In this document: positions 12,467-19,317 of the stretch, in pieces | Position numbering within the stretch: the first letter of the stretch is position 1 | Layout of the letters: the number at the start of each line of letters is the position of its first letter | Source of the DNA: a virus | DNA length: 21,515 nucleotides | IMG/VR virus record: IMGVR_UViG_3300035187_002277 | Coordinates: 1-21,515 of that record | Direction: 5' to 3' (one strand) | Made by a program: the position numbers and the translations under genes | Notes under the pieces: generated by a model | The model's input: the letters and a program-made list of their open reading frames with translations, nothing else | Database searches by the model: none | What the model was told of the DNA's origin: nothing

Positions 12467-13489
12467 ATGAAAAGAGCACTGATCACTGGAATCACTGGCC
12501 AAGATGGTTCCTATCTGGCGCGTAACCTGATCGATAATGGCTACAAAGTTTGTGGCGTCGTAAGAAACCACACCCAACCCAACCATCTTGAAAAAATTAA
12601 ATGGGTTTTTGGTGGGCAAATCCCCAGGGATGTGACGGTTGAATATTCGGATCTAACTGATGCGCCTTCTTTGACCAGGGTTATTCAGGACTTTGCTCCT
12701 GATGAGGTATACAATTTGGCTGCCCAAAGCCATGTTGGCGTCAGCTTTAAGTCTCCCGTTAGTACTGCATCGGCTAACGCAATCGGTGTGATGAATGTCT
12801 TAGAGGCATGTCGTGCTGTAACCAAGTCGCCGAAGTTTTATCAGGCGTCAACCTCCGAGATGTTCGGGAAGGTGCAGTCGTTTCCTCAAAATGAAGAGAC
12901 GGGTTTCTATCCCAGGAGTCCGTATGGGGTGGCCAAACTGTTTGGCTATTGGTTGACCGTTAATTATCGCGAGAGCTACGACCTGTTTGCCGCCAACGGG
13001 ATCCTCTTTAACCATGAGAGCCCAATCCGGGGTGATAATTTTGTAACTAAGAAGATCACCAAGGGATTAGTTGGTGTCATGCGCCACAAAATCCCGGTGC
13101 TTGAGTTGGGAAATCTAGAGGCCAAACGAGACTGGGGCCACGCCAAAGACTATGTGGATGCCATGCGCCTAATCCTGCAGCAAGAAACGCCTAAGGATTA
13201 TGTGATCGCAACGGGCATGCAGCATAGCGTTCGGCAATTCTGTGAGATTGCTGCGGACTATTTAAACCTTGGATTGGAATGGCGTGGTGAAGGCGTTGAG
13301 GAAACTGGTTTTAGTAAGACGCTAGATAAAACGATTATCAGTATTAACCCACAGTTCTATCGTCCGGCTGAAGTCGATACCCTCTTGGGTGATTGCACCA
13401 AGGCTTATGGGGAGTTGGGTTGGGAGCCTCACATCTCCTTTGAAGACATGGTCAAAGAGATGATCACCTACGATCTGGCAACCGTCTAA
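12467..13489 (+). CDS. gmd: GDP-mannose 4,6-dehydratase
   Basis: The ATG at 12467 gives MKRALITGITGQDGSYLA; a TTG two codons earlier is less likely. 340 residues, the usual family length. GITGQDGSYL (G8, G11, G14) is the NAD(P)-binding GxxGxxG motif. Catalytic residues are T129/E131 (STSEMFGKV) and Y153xxxK157 (SPYGVAKLFGYW); FNHESPIRGDNFVTKKI binds the nucleotide sugar. It converts GDP-D-mannose to GDP-4-keto-6-deoxy-D-mannose, the branch point to fucose, rhamnose, perosamine and colitose. The neighbouring ColD-like gene suggests the 3,6-dideoxy branch. The downstream small gene converges with a four-base overlap. Close to cyanophage and host homologues by memory. Confidence 0.93.
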   Translation: MKRALITGITGQDGSYLARNLIDNGYKVCGVVRNHTQPNHLEKIKWVFGGQIPRDVTVEYSDLTDAPSLTRVIQDFAPDEVYNLAAQSHVGVSFKSPVSTASANAIGVMNVLEACRAVTKSPKFYQASTSEMFGKVQSFPQNEETGFYPRSPYGVAKLFGYWLTVNYRESYDLFAANGILFNHESPIRGDNFVTKKITKGLVGVMRHKIPVLELGNLEAKRDWGHAKDYVDAMRLILQQETPKDYVIATGMQHSVRQFCEIAADYLNLGLEWRGEGVEETGFSKTLDKTIISINPQFYRPAEVDTLLGDCTKAYGELGWEPHISFEDMVKEMITYDLATV

Positions 13490-13680
13490 AGGTCAACACG
13501 CAGGTAAGGCTCCTGTTCTTCCAGGAGCTTTGCCTCAAAAGCATCCGCCTCTACAGTTTCAATATCGTCAAAGGCGACACCGTTTCTGCTGTTCTCTTCC
13601 AGGCGAATGAACGTTTTTACGTCAATGTCAGGACTACAGTAATAAAAACGGCTAATGTTACACACCATGCCACGATCCAA
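13486..13680 (-). CDS. Small acidic hypothetical protein (64 aa)
   Basis: The best start is TTG 13680 behind AAGGTG eight bases upstream; ATG 13668 is an alternative. The sequence (NISRFYYCSPDIDVKTFIRL, DDIETVEADAFEAKLLEEQE) is acidic and protein-like. The same frame is open upstream of a single TAA at 13693-13695 and reads HPGLVVLHECIDADSVELH, so a longer protein broken by one stop is possible. It converges on gmd with a four-base overlap. Confidence 0.5.
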   Translation of the reverse strand: MDRGMVCNISRFYYCSPDIDVKTFIRLEENSRNGVAFDDIETVEADAFEAKLLEEQEPYLRVDL

Positions 13681-13730
13681 AACCAGTTCACCTTAATGCA
13701 GTTCCACAGAATCTGCATCAATACACTCAT
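13617..13730 (-). CDS. Possible small membrane protein (37 aa)
   Basis: MSVLMQILWNCIKVNWFWIV followed by a 20-residue hydrophobic helix (AWCVTLAVFITVVLTLT). Typical in shape for a phage single-pass peptide, but it overlaps in another frame both the 13486-13680 gene and its upstream extension, so only one of the frames may be real. Low confidence. Confidence 0.25.
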   Translation of the reverse strand: MSVLMQILWNCIKVNWFWIVAWCVTLAVFITVVLTLT

Positions 13731-13768
13731 GCAGGACCACCAACCCTGGATGAAAAGCCGTGTTTTGG

Positions 13769-13858
13769 TTAACGGATCCAATGGGGGACCAGCTCAATCA
13801 GTGCTGTAATCAGCATAGCGAACAAAATCGTCATTACTACGAGCTTGAAATCTTCCAT
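13769..13858 (-). CDS. Very small membrane peptide (29 aa)
   Basis: MEDFKLVVMTILFAMLITAL followed by IELVPHWIR: one membrane helix with an acidic/basic N-terminus. It has a perfect TATAAT ending 21 bases before its ATG, the best -10 in the window, so it is probably expressed despite its size. Function not recognised; small membrane peptides in phages often act on the envelope or in exclusion. Confidence 0.5.
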   Translation of the reverse strand: MEDFKLVVMTILFAMLITALIELVPHWIR

Positions 13859-13879
13859 TCTTAGTTTTTAATCTGCTAA

Positions 13880-13887
13880 ATTATAGG
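13880..13887. promoter_or_regulatory. Overlapping divergent -10 elements
   Basis: ATTATAGG: on the minus strand a consensus TATAAT (13880-13885) ends 21 bases before the 29-aa gene; on the plus strand TATAGG (13882-13887, four of six to consensus) ends 19 bases before the nuclease ATG. No -35 is visible on either side. Confidence 0.5.
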
Positions 13888-13906
13888 TAATATACAAAAC
13901 CTGTTA

Positions 13907-14761
13907 ATGGTTGCTAAACTAAATAACGAGGATCCTTGGATTAAAGCCAAGGATGAGCAACCAGAAGTTATGCGGTCGATCAATCGGACCGCAGCCAGGA
14001 TAACACTTAACGGAAGGCGCCACTATACAACTCCGTTACCAACTGGACCTGCACCGTCCGTAACCACAATCATCAGCGAAACAGCTTCCGAAGCAAATAA
14101 ACGGAAGCTTGAAATGTGGTCGAAAAATAATCCAGGTGTCAAAGAAGCTGCAGCAGAACGCGGTACGGCCATCCACTATGGAATGGAACAGTACCTTAAA
14201 GGAAATAAAAATCCAGAAATCAAAGAAGAATATGCGGACTTTTGGGCGGGGATGCCAAAGATCTTGGATCAGTTCCAGGAAGTTCTCTGGGCAGAGTCCC
14301 CTGTTCTGGATAAATTTGATTTTACTATTGGCGCTGATGACGTTGCTCGCGTCTGGGGTTGCGATGACGAAGGGCGTGCTTGGGCTGGTGCTCCTGATAT
14401 TATTGCTGTTGCCAATAACAAACTAACGCTGGCCGACTTAAAGACCAGTGTTAAGCCGTATAGTCGCAAGTGGCCCAAGGATCTGGAGAAGGGGTCGCCT
14501 GAATGGCGGGATCTCTTGGGGGGTCACCTTAAATTTAAAAAGACTTGCAAACAACTCGCGGCTTACGATATAGCTATCGAACAGACCCTTGGGATGAAAG
14601 TGCAACAGGCTGCCATCTTGGTATCAACGCCTGTTCGCACTCAAGTCTTTAAGATCTCCAGGCGATTTCTAGATTCATTGCGAGAAGATTGGTTCGCCTT
14701 GGTTGCAGAGTACTATTCGCAAATTGAGAACTGTGGAGTTTATGACCCCGATCTCATCTAA
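13907..14761 (+). CDS. PD-(D/E)XK nuclease, RecB/Cas4-like exonuclease
   Basis: 284 residues with the full set of motifs: AAERGTAIHYGMEQY (residues 82-96, H90), GAPDII (D164), LADLKTS (D177-x-K179) and QLAAYDIAI (QxxxY, Q216...Y220). These bind metal and DNA in lambda-exonuclease/RecB-type nucleases, which resect DNA ends for phage recombination or replication. The nearby Gp157-like and primase genes fit such a role. The start at ATG 13907 has an upstream -10-like element. The last eight codons (residues after ENC) differ from the tail repeat at 15148 and overlap the HNH start, so the C-terminus has been replaced by an incoming sequence encoding almost the same residues. Confidence 0.85.
   Translation: MVAKLNNEDPWIKAKDEQPEVMRSINRTAARITLNGRRHYTTPLPTGPAPSVTTIISETASEANKRKLEMWSKNNPGVKEAAAERGTAIHYGMEQYLKGNKNPEIKEEYADFWAGMPKILDQFQEVLWAESPVLDKFDFTIGADDVARVWGCDDEGRAWAGAPDIIAVANNKLTLADLKTSVKPYSRKWPKDLEKGSPEWRDLLGGHLKFKKTCKQLAAYDIAIEQTLGMKVQQAAILVSTPVRTQVFKISRRFLDSLREDWFALVAEYYSQIENCGVYDPDLI
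14711..14734 (+). repeat. 24-bp direct repeat, left copy
   Basis: TACTATTCGCAAATTGAGAA followed by CTGT. Identical to 15148-15171. It lies in the last codons of the nuclease gene and marks the left edge of the HNH insertion; the inserted block is about 437 bases. Confidence 0.9.
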
Positions 14762-15146
14762 GCTTTGCATACGCTGTAATGAAAACAAAAAATTAGATTG
14801 CTTTGGCTGGTCTGGTTATATCAAAAAGAACGGAACAAAAAGTCTGTGTACATATTGCAAGACATGTCAGAACGAGCTTCGCGTTCAACGTAAGTATGGG
14901 GTTGATTATAAAACTTACAAGAAAATGTTAGATAACCAGAATGGATGTTGCGCAAATTCTGGATGCAATTCAACTGAACCAGGTGCTCCTGGAAGGACAA
15001 GATTCTATATTGATCACTGTCATAAAACAAATAAAATACGTGGTTTGCTTTGCCACAAATGCAATCTTGCTTTAGGACATGTTAATGATGATATTAAAAA
15101 ACTAGAAGGACTAATTAAATATTTAAAAGACCAGGATCATAGCTAA
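14742..15146 (+). CDS. HNH endonuclease, endonuclease VII type
   Basis: Starts at ATG 14742, within the last codons of the nuclease gene but in the +1 frame; the longer frame from 14703 is nuclease sequence. N-terminal zinc ribbon (CIRCNENKK...CTYCKTC), basic middle, then YIDHCHKTNKIRGLLCHKC and ALGHVNDD with catalytic DHCH. It is AT-rich against its neighbours. Its 20-base overlap with the nuclease stop suggests coupled translation. It is flanked by a 24-bp direct repeat whose right copy continues into a leftover nuclease tail, so it is clearly a recent insertion, probably a homing endonuclease. Confidence 0.87.
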   Translation: MTPISSKLCIRCNENKKLDCFGWSGYIKKNGTKSLCTYCKTCQNELRVQRKYGVDYKTYKKMLDNQNGCCANSGCNSTEPGAPGRTRFYIDHCHKTNKIRGLLCHKCNLALGHVNDDIKKLEGLIKYLKDQDHS

Positions 15147-15147
15147 A

Positions 15148-15198
15148 TACTATTCGCAAATTGAGAACTGTAACGTCTACGATCCTGATCTTATTTAA
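15148..15198 (+). pseudogene. Residual 3' tail of the PD-(D/E)XK nuclease gene
   Basis: After the HNH stop the sequence reads, in frame, YYSQIENCNVYDPDLI then TAA. This is nearly the same as the present nuclease tail (YYSQIENCGVYDPDLI), but after the shared 24 bases it differs at many synonymous positions. It is probably the original end of the gene, displaced by the insertion. The 24-bp repeat is 15148-15171. Confidence 0.75.
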
Positions 15199-15201
15199 AA
15201 A

Positions 15202-15630
15202 TCACATAAAAAGGCGACCTGGGTAACCAGGGTTACCGGCAATACCAATATTTGGGGTTGTACCTAAACCAATGCCAGGATTAAAGCCAGGTGTTGGCGC
15301 TGGAGTCGGCCTGGGAGTTGGGCCAGCGGTTTGTGGGGCTGGAGCAGTCGGTGCAACTGGTCGTTTTGCTTGACGAGGAGTTACAGCAGGCTTCCGAGAG
15401 GCTGGTTTTTGACGGGGAGAAGGAGCTGCTTTTGACGCCGTCTTTGCAGGTGCCTGTTTAGTCGGCCTGTTAGTTCCAGGGGCAACGGATTTTTGGGCAG
15501 GTGCTGCTGCTTGAGCTTTGGGTGCTGGCTTTGCGGCACGATTAGCTTGCTTTGGAGCTTGGGCCTTGGGTGCGGCTTTAGCAACTGGTCGATTTCCAGC
15601 TGCTCGGGCAGGGTTTGGACGCGATTTCAT
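15202..15630 (-). CDS. Ala/Pro/Lys-rich basic protein (142 aa)
   Basis: Low-complexity, strongly basic and disordered: AKAAPKAQAPKQANRAAK, APAKTASKAAPSPRQKPA, then TPRPTPAPTPGFNPG and a Gly/Pro-rich C-terminus (GNPGYPGRLF). The first 100 residues resemble histone H1-like tails or bacterial nucleoid proteins, suggesting DNA binding or virion packing. It has a -10-like TATACA 22 bases upstream. Function is not established. Confidence 0.6.
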   Translation of the reverse strand: MKSRPNPARAAGNRPVAKAAPKAQAPKQANRAAKPAPKAQAAAPAQKSVAPGTNRPTKQAPAKTASKAAPSPRQKPASRKPAVTPRQAKRPVAPTAPAPQTAGPTPRPTPAPTPGFNPGIGLGTTPNIGIAGNPGYPGRLFM

Positions 15631-15652
15631 TTAGTGTAACTTCAAGACTAAA

Positions 15653-15662
15653 TGTATAAAAT
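15653..15662. promoter_or_regulatory. Overlapping divergent -10 elements
   Basis: TGTATAAAAT: minus-strand TATACA (15653-15658) ends 22 bases before the basic protein's ATG; plus-strand TAAAAT (15657-15662) ends 20 bases before the ATG at 15683. The hexamers share two bases. Confidence 0.45.
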
Positions 15663-15682
15663 AATTATATCGAAGCAAGGCT

Positions 15683-16051
15683 ATGTTCTCTTCATTATTT
15701 AAAGATATCATTGATGCCTTAATTAAATGGTGGAAACGTATTTGGTTTGAGGCAAAACTAAAGGCCAGGCTTGATATGATCGAGTTGGATAATCGGATCC
15801 AGGCGGAGATTGAGCTTGAAAAACAAAACAAGCCAATCTACACAGAGCATCCGATTGATCCGGTGCTCCAAACAGGTGAATCGCAAAAACTGGGTGGAGC
15901 CATTCAACTGACAGCACCTTGGTACAAAGATGAGCAAACTAGAGAATCGGAAGCGGCATGCCTGGGATGTGGCCTGCCAGACAGCTGTGGTAACAAAAGA
16001 GGATGCTCTGCTGGTGTATCAGAGGCTAATGAAACAATTCGAAAAGATTGA
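15683..16051 (+). CDS. Hypothetical protein with amphipathic N-terminus (122 aa)
   Basis: The N-terminus MFSSLFKDIIDALIKWWKRI is an amphipathic Trp-rich helix that may bind membranes, followed by a charged helix (LDMIELDNRIQAEIELEKQN). A GCAAGG motif lies upstream of the ATG. The last 40 residues contain CLGCGLPDSCGNKRGC, a zinc-finger-like Cys cluster, but this stretch overlaps another gene in a different frame (15930-16082), so the C-terminal part may not be a genuine domain. Confidence 0.55.
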   Translation: MFSSLFKDIIDALIKWWKRIWFEAKLKARLDMIELDNRIQAEIELEKQNKPIYTEHPIDPVLQTGESQKLGGAIQLTAPWYKDEQTRESEAACLGCGLPDSCGNKRGCSAGVSEANETIRKD

Positions 16052-16082
16052 TCCTCTGGATAAGTCTAATGAGACTTACTAA
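15930..16082 (+). CDS. Small hypothetical protein (50 aa)
   Basis: MSKLENRKRHAWDVACQTAV followed by TKEDALLVYQRLMKQFEKID and a short tail is a well-formed helical, charged protein. It lies in the third frame relative to the end of the preceding gene and overlaps it by 122 bases. The sequence looks more like a real protein than the overlapping tail. No ribosome binding site is obvious. Confidence 0.5.
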   Translation: MSKLENRKRHAWDVACQTAVVTKEDALLVYQRLMKQFEKIDPLDKSNETY

Positions 16083-16156
16083 TTTCCAGAAACTCGTAAT
16101 GGATCGTCTGGATTGGTCGCCGTAGGATAAAGAGACCGACAAGTCAAGCCCTCACC

Positions 16157-16342
16157 ATGGACATCAACGTCTGTACAGGTGAGTGGATAAGTAGCCTCAT
16201 GAGTCGCATGATGAGTGCGGCGGATGGGGACTGTTTTCTGCTTCCCACTGACATGCATCTTCACGCTTTTTGGCTATTGAAAGAGGCGAGTTTTGCGGAT
16301 AAAAACTTTAAAGTAGAAGTTCGACCGAGCAACCAGGCATGA
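16157..16342 (+). CDS. Small hypothetical protein (61 aa)
   Basis: MDINVCTGEWISSLMSRMMSA followed by DGDCFLLPTDMHLHAFWLLK and a short basic tail. The DGDCFxLPxxMHLHAF stretch resembles small cyanophage proteins known to me only as unknowns. Its stop overlaps the primase start (ATGA), indicating coupling. The reverse-strand frame in this place is rejected as a shadow. Confidence 0.5.
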   Translation: MDINVCTGEWISSLMSRMMSAADGDCFLLPTDMHLHAFWLLKEASFADKNFKVEVRPSNQA

Positions 16343-18966
16343 CCAATACCAACCAGCAAGCTCTCAAGCCCGGTGAAATTCGGCTCGACTACATCCCCAT
16401 CGATTGGCCCCTGACTCCTCTGGGTCCAAACAAAGATCCATACATTGCCGGATGGCAAAATAAACCACTTAGTCCGCAAGAGATAGAAAATGAAATGTTG
16501 TCGGGTCGCTGCAAAGCAGTTGGCCTGCTTGGTGGCCCGGTCTACAACCACCCCTATGGTTTGATCTGGGTTGATGTCGATGGACCAACCGTCTACGCAC
16601 TCATTGAGTCGCTGTCGGAACTACCGTTTGATGAGGCACTGCCGGACACGCTGACCATCCTTAGTGGTAAAGAGGGTCGAGAGCGGAAATTGTATCGCCT
16701 TTCCCGCGATCAACACAAACATCTCGTTCGTAATAAATACACCTGGCACGCGGAAGGAGAAAAGGAAAAACTAGAAATCCTCTGGAAGCGGCACCAAGGG
16801 GTGCTGATGGGACTCCATCCAGAAACGGAAGGATACTTCACGGCTTCTGACCAGGGGTTTGAGTGGATCCAGGAACTGCCTGAGTTTCCGGATTGGCTGC
16901 TGAATGCCATCATTCAAAAGAATGTCAAACAGGGTGTTCCCGCCAAGGAAACCACCCGCATCATCGGCCCATCCTTTGCCATCAACGCTGAAGTCTCCTT
17001 GGAAAGGGATATGCAGTTGGCACTGGAGGCAATGTGGGGTATGCCACCAGAAGCAACAGATGATTACGACATCTGGATCATGGTCGGGCAATCGCTCCAT
17101 TCCTTGGATGAATCACTGCTCGATCAATGGGATGAATGGTCACGTCAGTCGGATAAATACCAAGAAGGTGAATGCCACAGGCGCTGGCGTTCCTTCTCCA
17201 AAGGTGGTGGCCGTGGCATCGGCTCCCTCGTCCATGTCGCCAAGGAGAACGGTTGGGAACCTTCTCAAAACCACAAATCAATGAATGTAGATGATGCCAT
17301 GCTCGATCACGTTGCAAAACTATTAACAGAATTAGAAGAAGACTTGGGTTTGACTTCCGTAGAAAGTGCGGATACTGAAGAGCAGCCTGTAATTCAAGGC
17401 GGATGGAAAGTTAAGGCGGCAAGGGGTCGTAACGGCAAAGAACAAAAAACACGCAATCCATCCTCTGATGTCATTGCTGGAATCTTGCTGCAGGATTACC
17501 AGGGGAATCTGCGCTACAGCCAATCGCATGGCGCATTCTTCATGTATCAATATCAACGCAAGGGGCTGTGGTCGCAACTATCGGAATACGAAGTCAAGGG
17601 CGACATCAAAGGACGTCTGGATTCCATCAAGGATGGTTTGCTGCACAGTGGTTACTCCATGAATCTCATCTCCGACTTAATGGAGCAATTGAGGATTTCA
17701 ACTATTTTTGATGATTGGTATGAAGGTAATGAATACCTGTTGTTTACCAACGGCATCTTGAATGTTGAGACCAGGGAGTTGATGCCATTCAATCGGGAGC
17801 TGCACATTACCCAGCAACTTCCGTACGAATATGATCCGTATGCAAACTGTGAGCCCATCATCAAATGGCTGAAGTCCACACAGAATGACAGCTGGGGGAG
17901 GGTCCAGGTGTTGAGGGCTTGGTTGCGGGCAGTACTGCTAAGCCACTCTGATATCCAGAAGTTCGTTGAGATTGTTGGCCCTGGTAAATCTGGTAAATCC
18001 ACCTACAGCAACCTGGCCCATGCGCTGGTGGGTGATGACAATGCAATGATCTCCTCGTTGGAGCATCTGGAAAAGAACCGATTTGAAACCGCCAATCTCT
18101 ATAAGAAAAAACTTCTGCTCTTTAATGATGTGGAACGTTACGGCGGTTCGGTCTCCGTACTAAAGGCAATCACCGGTCGTGACCTGATCCGTAATGAACG
18201 CAAGTTCCAGGCTGGGAGTCAGAAGCCGTTTAAGTTCAATGGTCTGGTCATGATCACGGCCAACGAACCCATCCAAACCACCGACCCGACTTCTGGTTTA
18301 GCACGTCGTCGTCTCACCATTCCATTCGATAAACCGTTCACTGGTAGTTCTGCTGAGCAACGCACCCTCATTGATATGGATGACCACGGTCGTCCCTTTG
18401 GTGAATTTGCTGCTCTGTTGCCAGGACTGGTGAACTGGGTGTTGGATATGACGGAAGCTGAGATGCGGGAATACCTGATGGAGACCAATGAAAAGGTTGA
18501 CTTCTTTGCCAAGCATCACAAGGAACAGATCCTGAAATCCAACCAGATATTGGATTGGATGCAACACTGTGTTGTCTTTGATCCAGGTATTTCATCTCCG
18601 GTGGGCCTGGCTAAACACGCACCTGGTGGTGTCTCAAACCTGTACATCAACTGGGATAAGTGGTTATACGCCAGCTACTGTGAGTTTTCCCGTGGCTCCA
18701 ACAGCAACATCCTGGGTCGCAGCCGTTTTGAATCCCTGTTGATGGACGTGTGTGTTCACCAGCTGAAGCTGAATGTCTATCAGTTCAAGAACAGTCGTGG
18801 CATGCGTGTGGTCAACATCGCACTGCGGGCATCCAGCCCGAAGTATGAACAGTATCCATCCCTGGTTGAAGTGGGTTTGAACAAAGAAGAATGGCGGACG
18901 TTCTATGGGGATGTAATTGATAAGGCATCCAATGCGACAATGGAAGAGGTAGCAAACGAACTGTGA
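16339..18966 (+). CDS. Bifunctional primase-polymerase / SF3 helicase (PrimPol-D5 type)
   Basis: 875 residues. N-terminal archaeo-eukaryotic primase/PrimPol region: WPLTPLGPNKDPYIAGW (about 23-39), GLIWVDVDG (D79 and D81 metal site), GRERKLYRL. Middle PriCT-like segment: YDIWIMVGQSLHSLDE, EGECHRRWRSFSKGGGRGIG, SLVHVAKENGW. C-terminal D5/SF3 helicase: Walker A GPGKSGKST (547-555), Walker B LLLFNDVE (about 592-599), sensor MITANEP (638-644), and arginine-finger region GLARRRLTIPF. It primes and unwinds DNA at replication forks, typical of phages and plasmids that do not use a DnaG/DnaB-like system. It is the first large gene in an operon: upstream gene overlaps by four bases and speD overlaps its stop by four. 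Confidence 0.9.
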   Translation: MTNTNQQALKPGEIRLDYIPIDWPLTPLGPNKDPYIAGWQNKPLSPQEIENEMLSGRCKAVGLLGGPVYNHPYGLIWVDVDGPTVYALIESLSELPFDEALPDTLTILSGKEGRERKLYRLSRDQHKHLVRNKYTWHAEGEKEKLEILWKRHQGVLMGLHPETEGYFTASDQGFEWIQELPEFPDWLLNAIIQKNVKQGVPAKETTRIIGPSFAINAEVSLERDMQLALEAMWGMPPEATDDYDIWIMVGQSLHSLDESLLDQWDEWSRQSDKYQEGECHRRWRSFSKGGGRGIGSLVHVAKENGWEPSQNHKSMNVDDAMLDHVAKLLTELEEDLGLTSVESADTEEQPVIQGGWKVKAARGRNGKEQKTRNPSSDVIAGILLQDYQGNLRYSQSHGAFFMYQYQRKGLWSQLSEYEVKGDIKGRLDSIKDGLLHSGYSMNLISDLMEQLRISTIFDDWYEGNEYLLFTNGILNVETRELMPFNRELHITQQLPYEYDPYANCEPIIKWLKSTQNDSWGRVQVLRAWLRAVLLSHSDIQKFVEIVGPGKSGKSTYSNLAHALVGDDNAMISSLEHLEKNRFETANLYKKKLLLFNDVERYGGSVSVLKAITGRDLIRNERKFQAGSQKPFKFNGLVMITANEPIQTTDPTSGLARRRLTIPFDKPFTGSSAEQRTLIDMDDHGRPFGEFAALLPGLVNWVLDMTEAEMREYLMETNEKVDFFAKHHKEQILKSNQILDWMQHCVVFDPGISSPVGLAKHAPGGVSNLYINWDKWLYASYCEFSRGSNSNILGRSRFESLLMDVCVHQLKLNVYQFKNSRGMRVVNIALRASSPKYEQYPSLVEVGLNKEEWRTFYGDVIDKASNATMEEVANEL

Positions 18967-19313
18967 GCAACGGGCGGCACCTGATTCTTGATCTCTATGA
19001 GTGTGATCAAGAACTCCTCGACGATTACGATGAGCTTGAGCGGCTACTGCAAGTAGCGCTCAATATGGCAGGGGCTAACATCCTGCGAGTTTTTGGTGAG
19101 AAGTTTCAGCCGCAAGGGGTAACACTTCTGGCTTTGTTGGCGGAATCACACGCATCTATTCATACATGGCCCTGTGAAGGCTATGCAGCTATTGATCTCT
19201 ACACCTGTGGAGATACGACCAACACCCACAAGGCAGCAGAATTTCTCAAGATGAAGTTAAAAGCGAAACAATCTGAGGAAAAAGAGCTTGTTCGTTCTAT
19301 AACTCCTCAATAA
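18963..19313 (+). CDS. speD: S-adenosylmethionine decarboxylase proenzyme
   Basis: 116 residues with GTG start overlapping the primase stop (GTGA). LLALLAESHASIHTWPCEGY contains the self-cleavage site between E61 and S62; S62 becomes the pyruvoyl group, and H67 and C82 (YTCGD) are at the spacings known from the Thermotoga enzyme (S63, H68, C83). The enzyme makes decarboxylated SAM, the aminopropyl donor for spermidine. speD is a known auxiliary gene in cyanophages. Polyamines neutralise DNA and may support replication or packaging. Unlike usual placements, it is translationally coupled to the replication protein. Confidence 0.93.
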   Translation: MSNGRHLILDLYECDQELLDDYDELERLLQVALNMAGANILRVFGEKFQPQGVTLLALLAESHASIHTWPCEGYAAIDLYTCGDTTNTHKAAEFLKMKLKAKQSEEKELVRSITPQ

Positions 19314-19317
19314 TTCG

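Noticed and set aside
16079-16264. Minus-strand frame of 61 aa
   Set aside because: Antisense to the plus gene 16157-16342, which fits the operon by a four-base overlap.
17078-18595. Several minus-strand frames inside the primase-helicase gene
   Set aside because: They lie opposite well-conserved motifs and have no start signals or protein-like features of their own.
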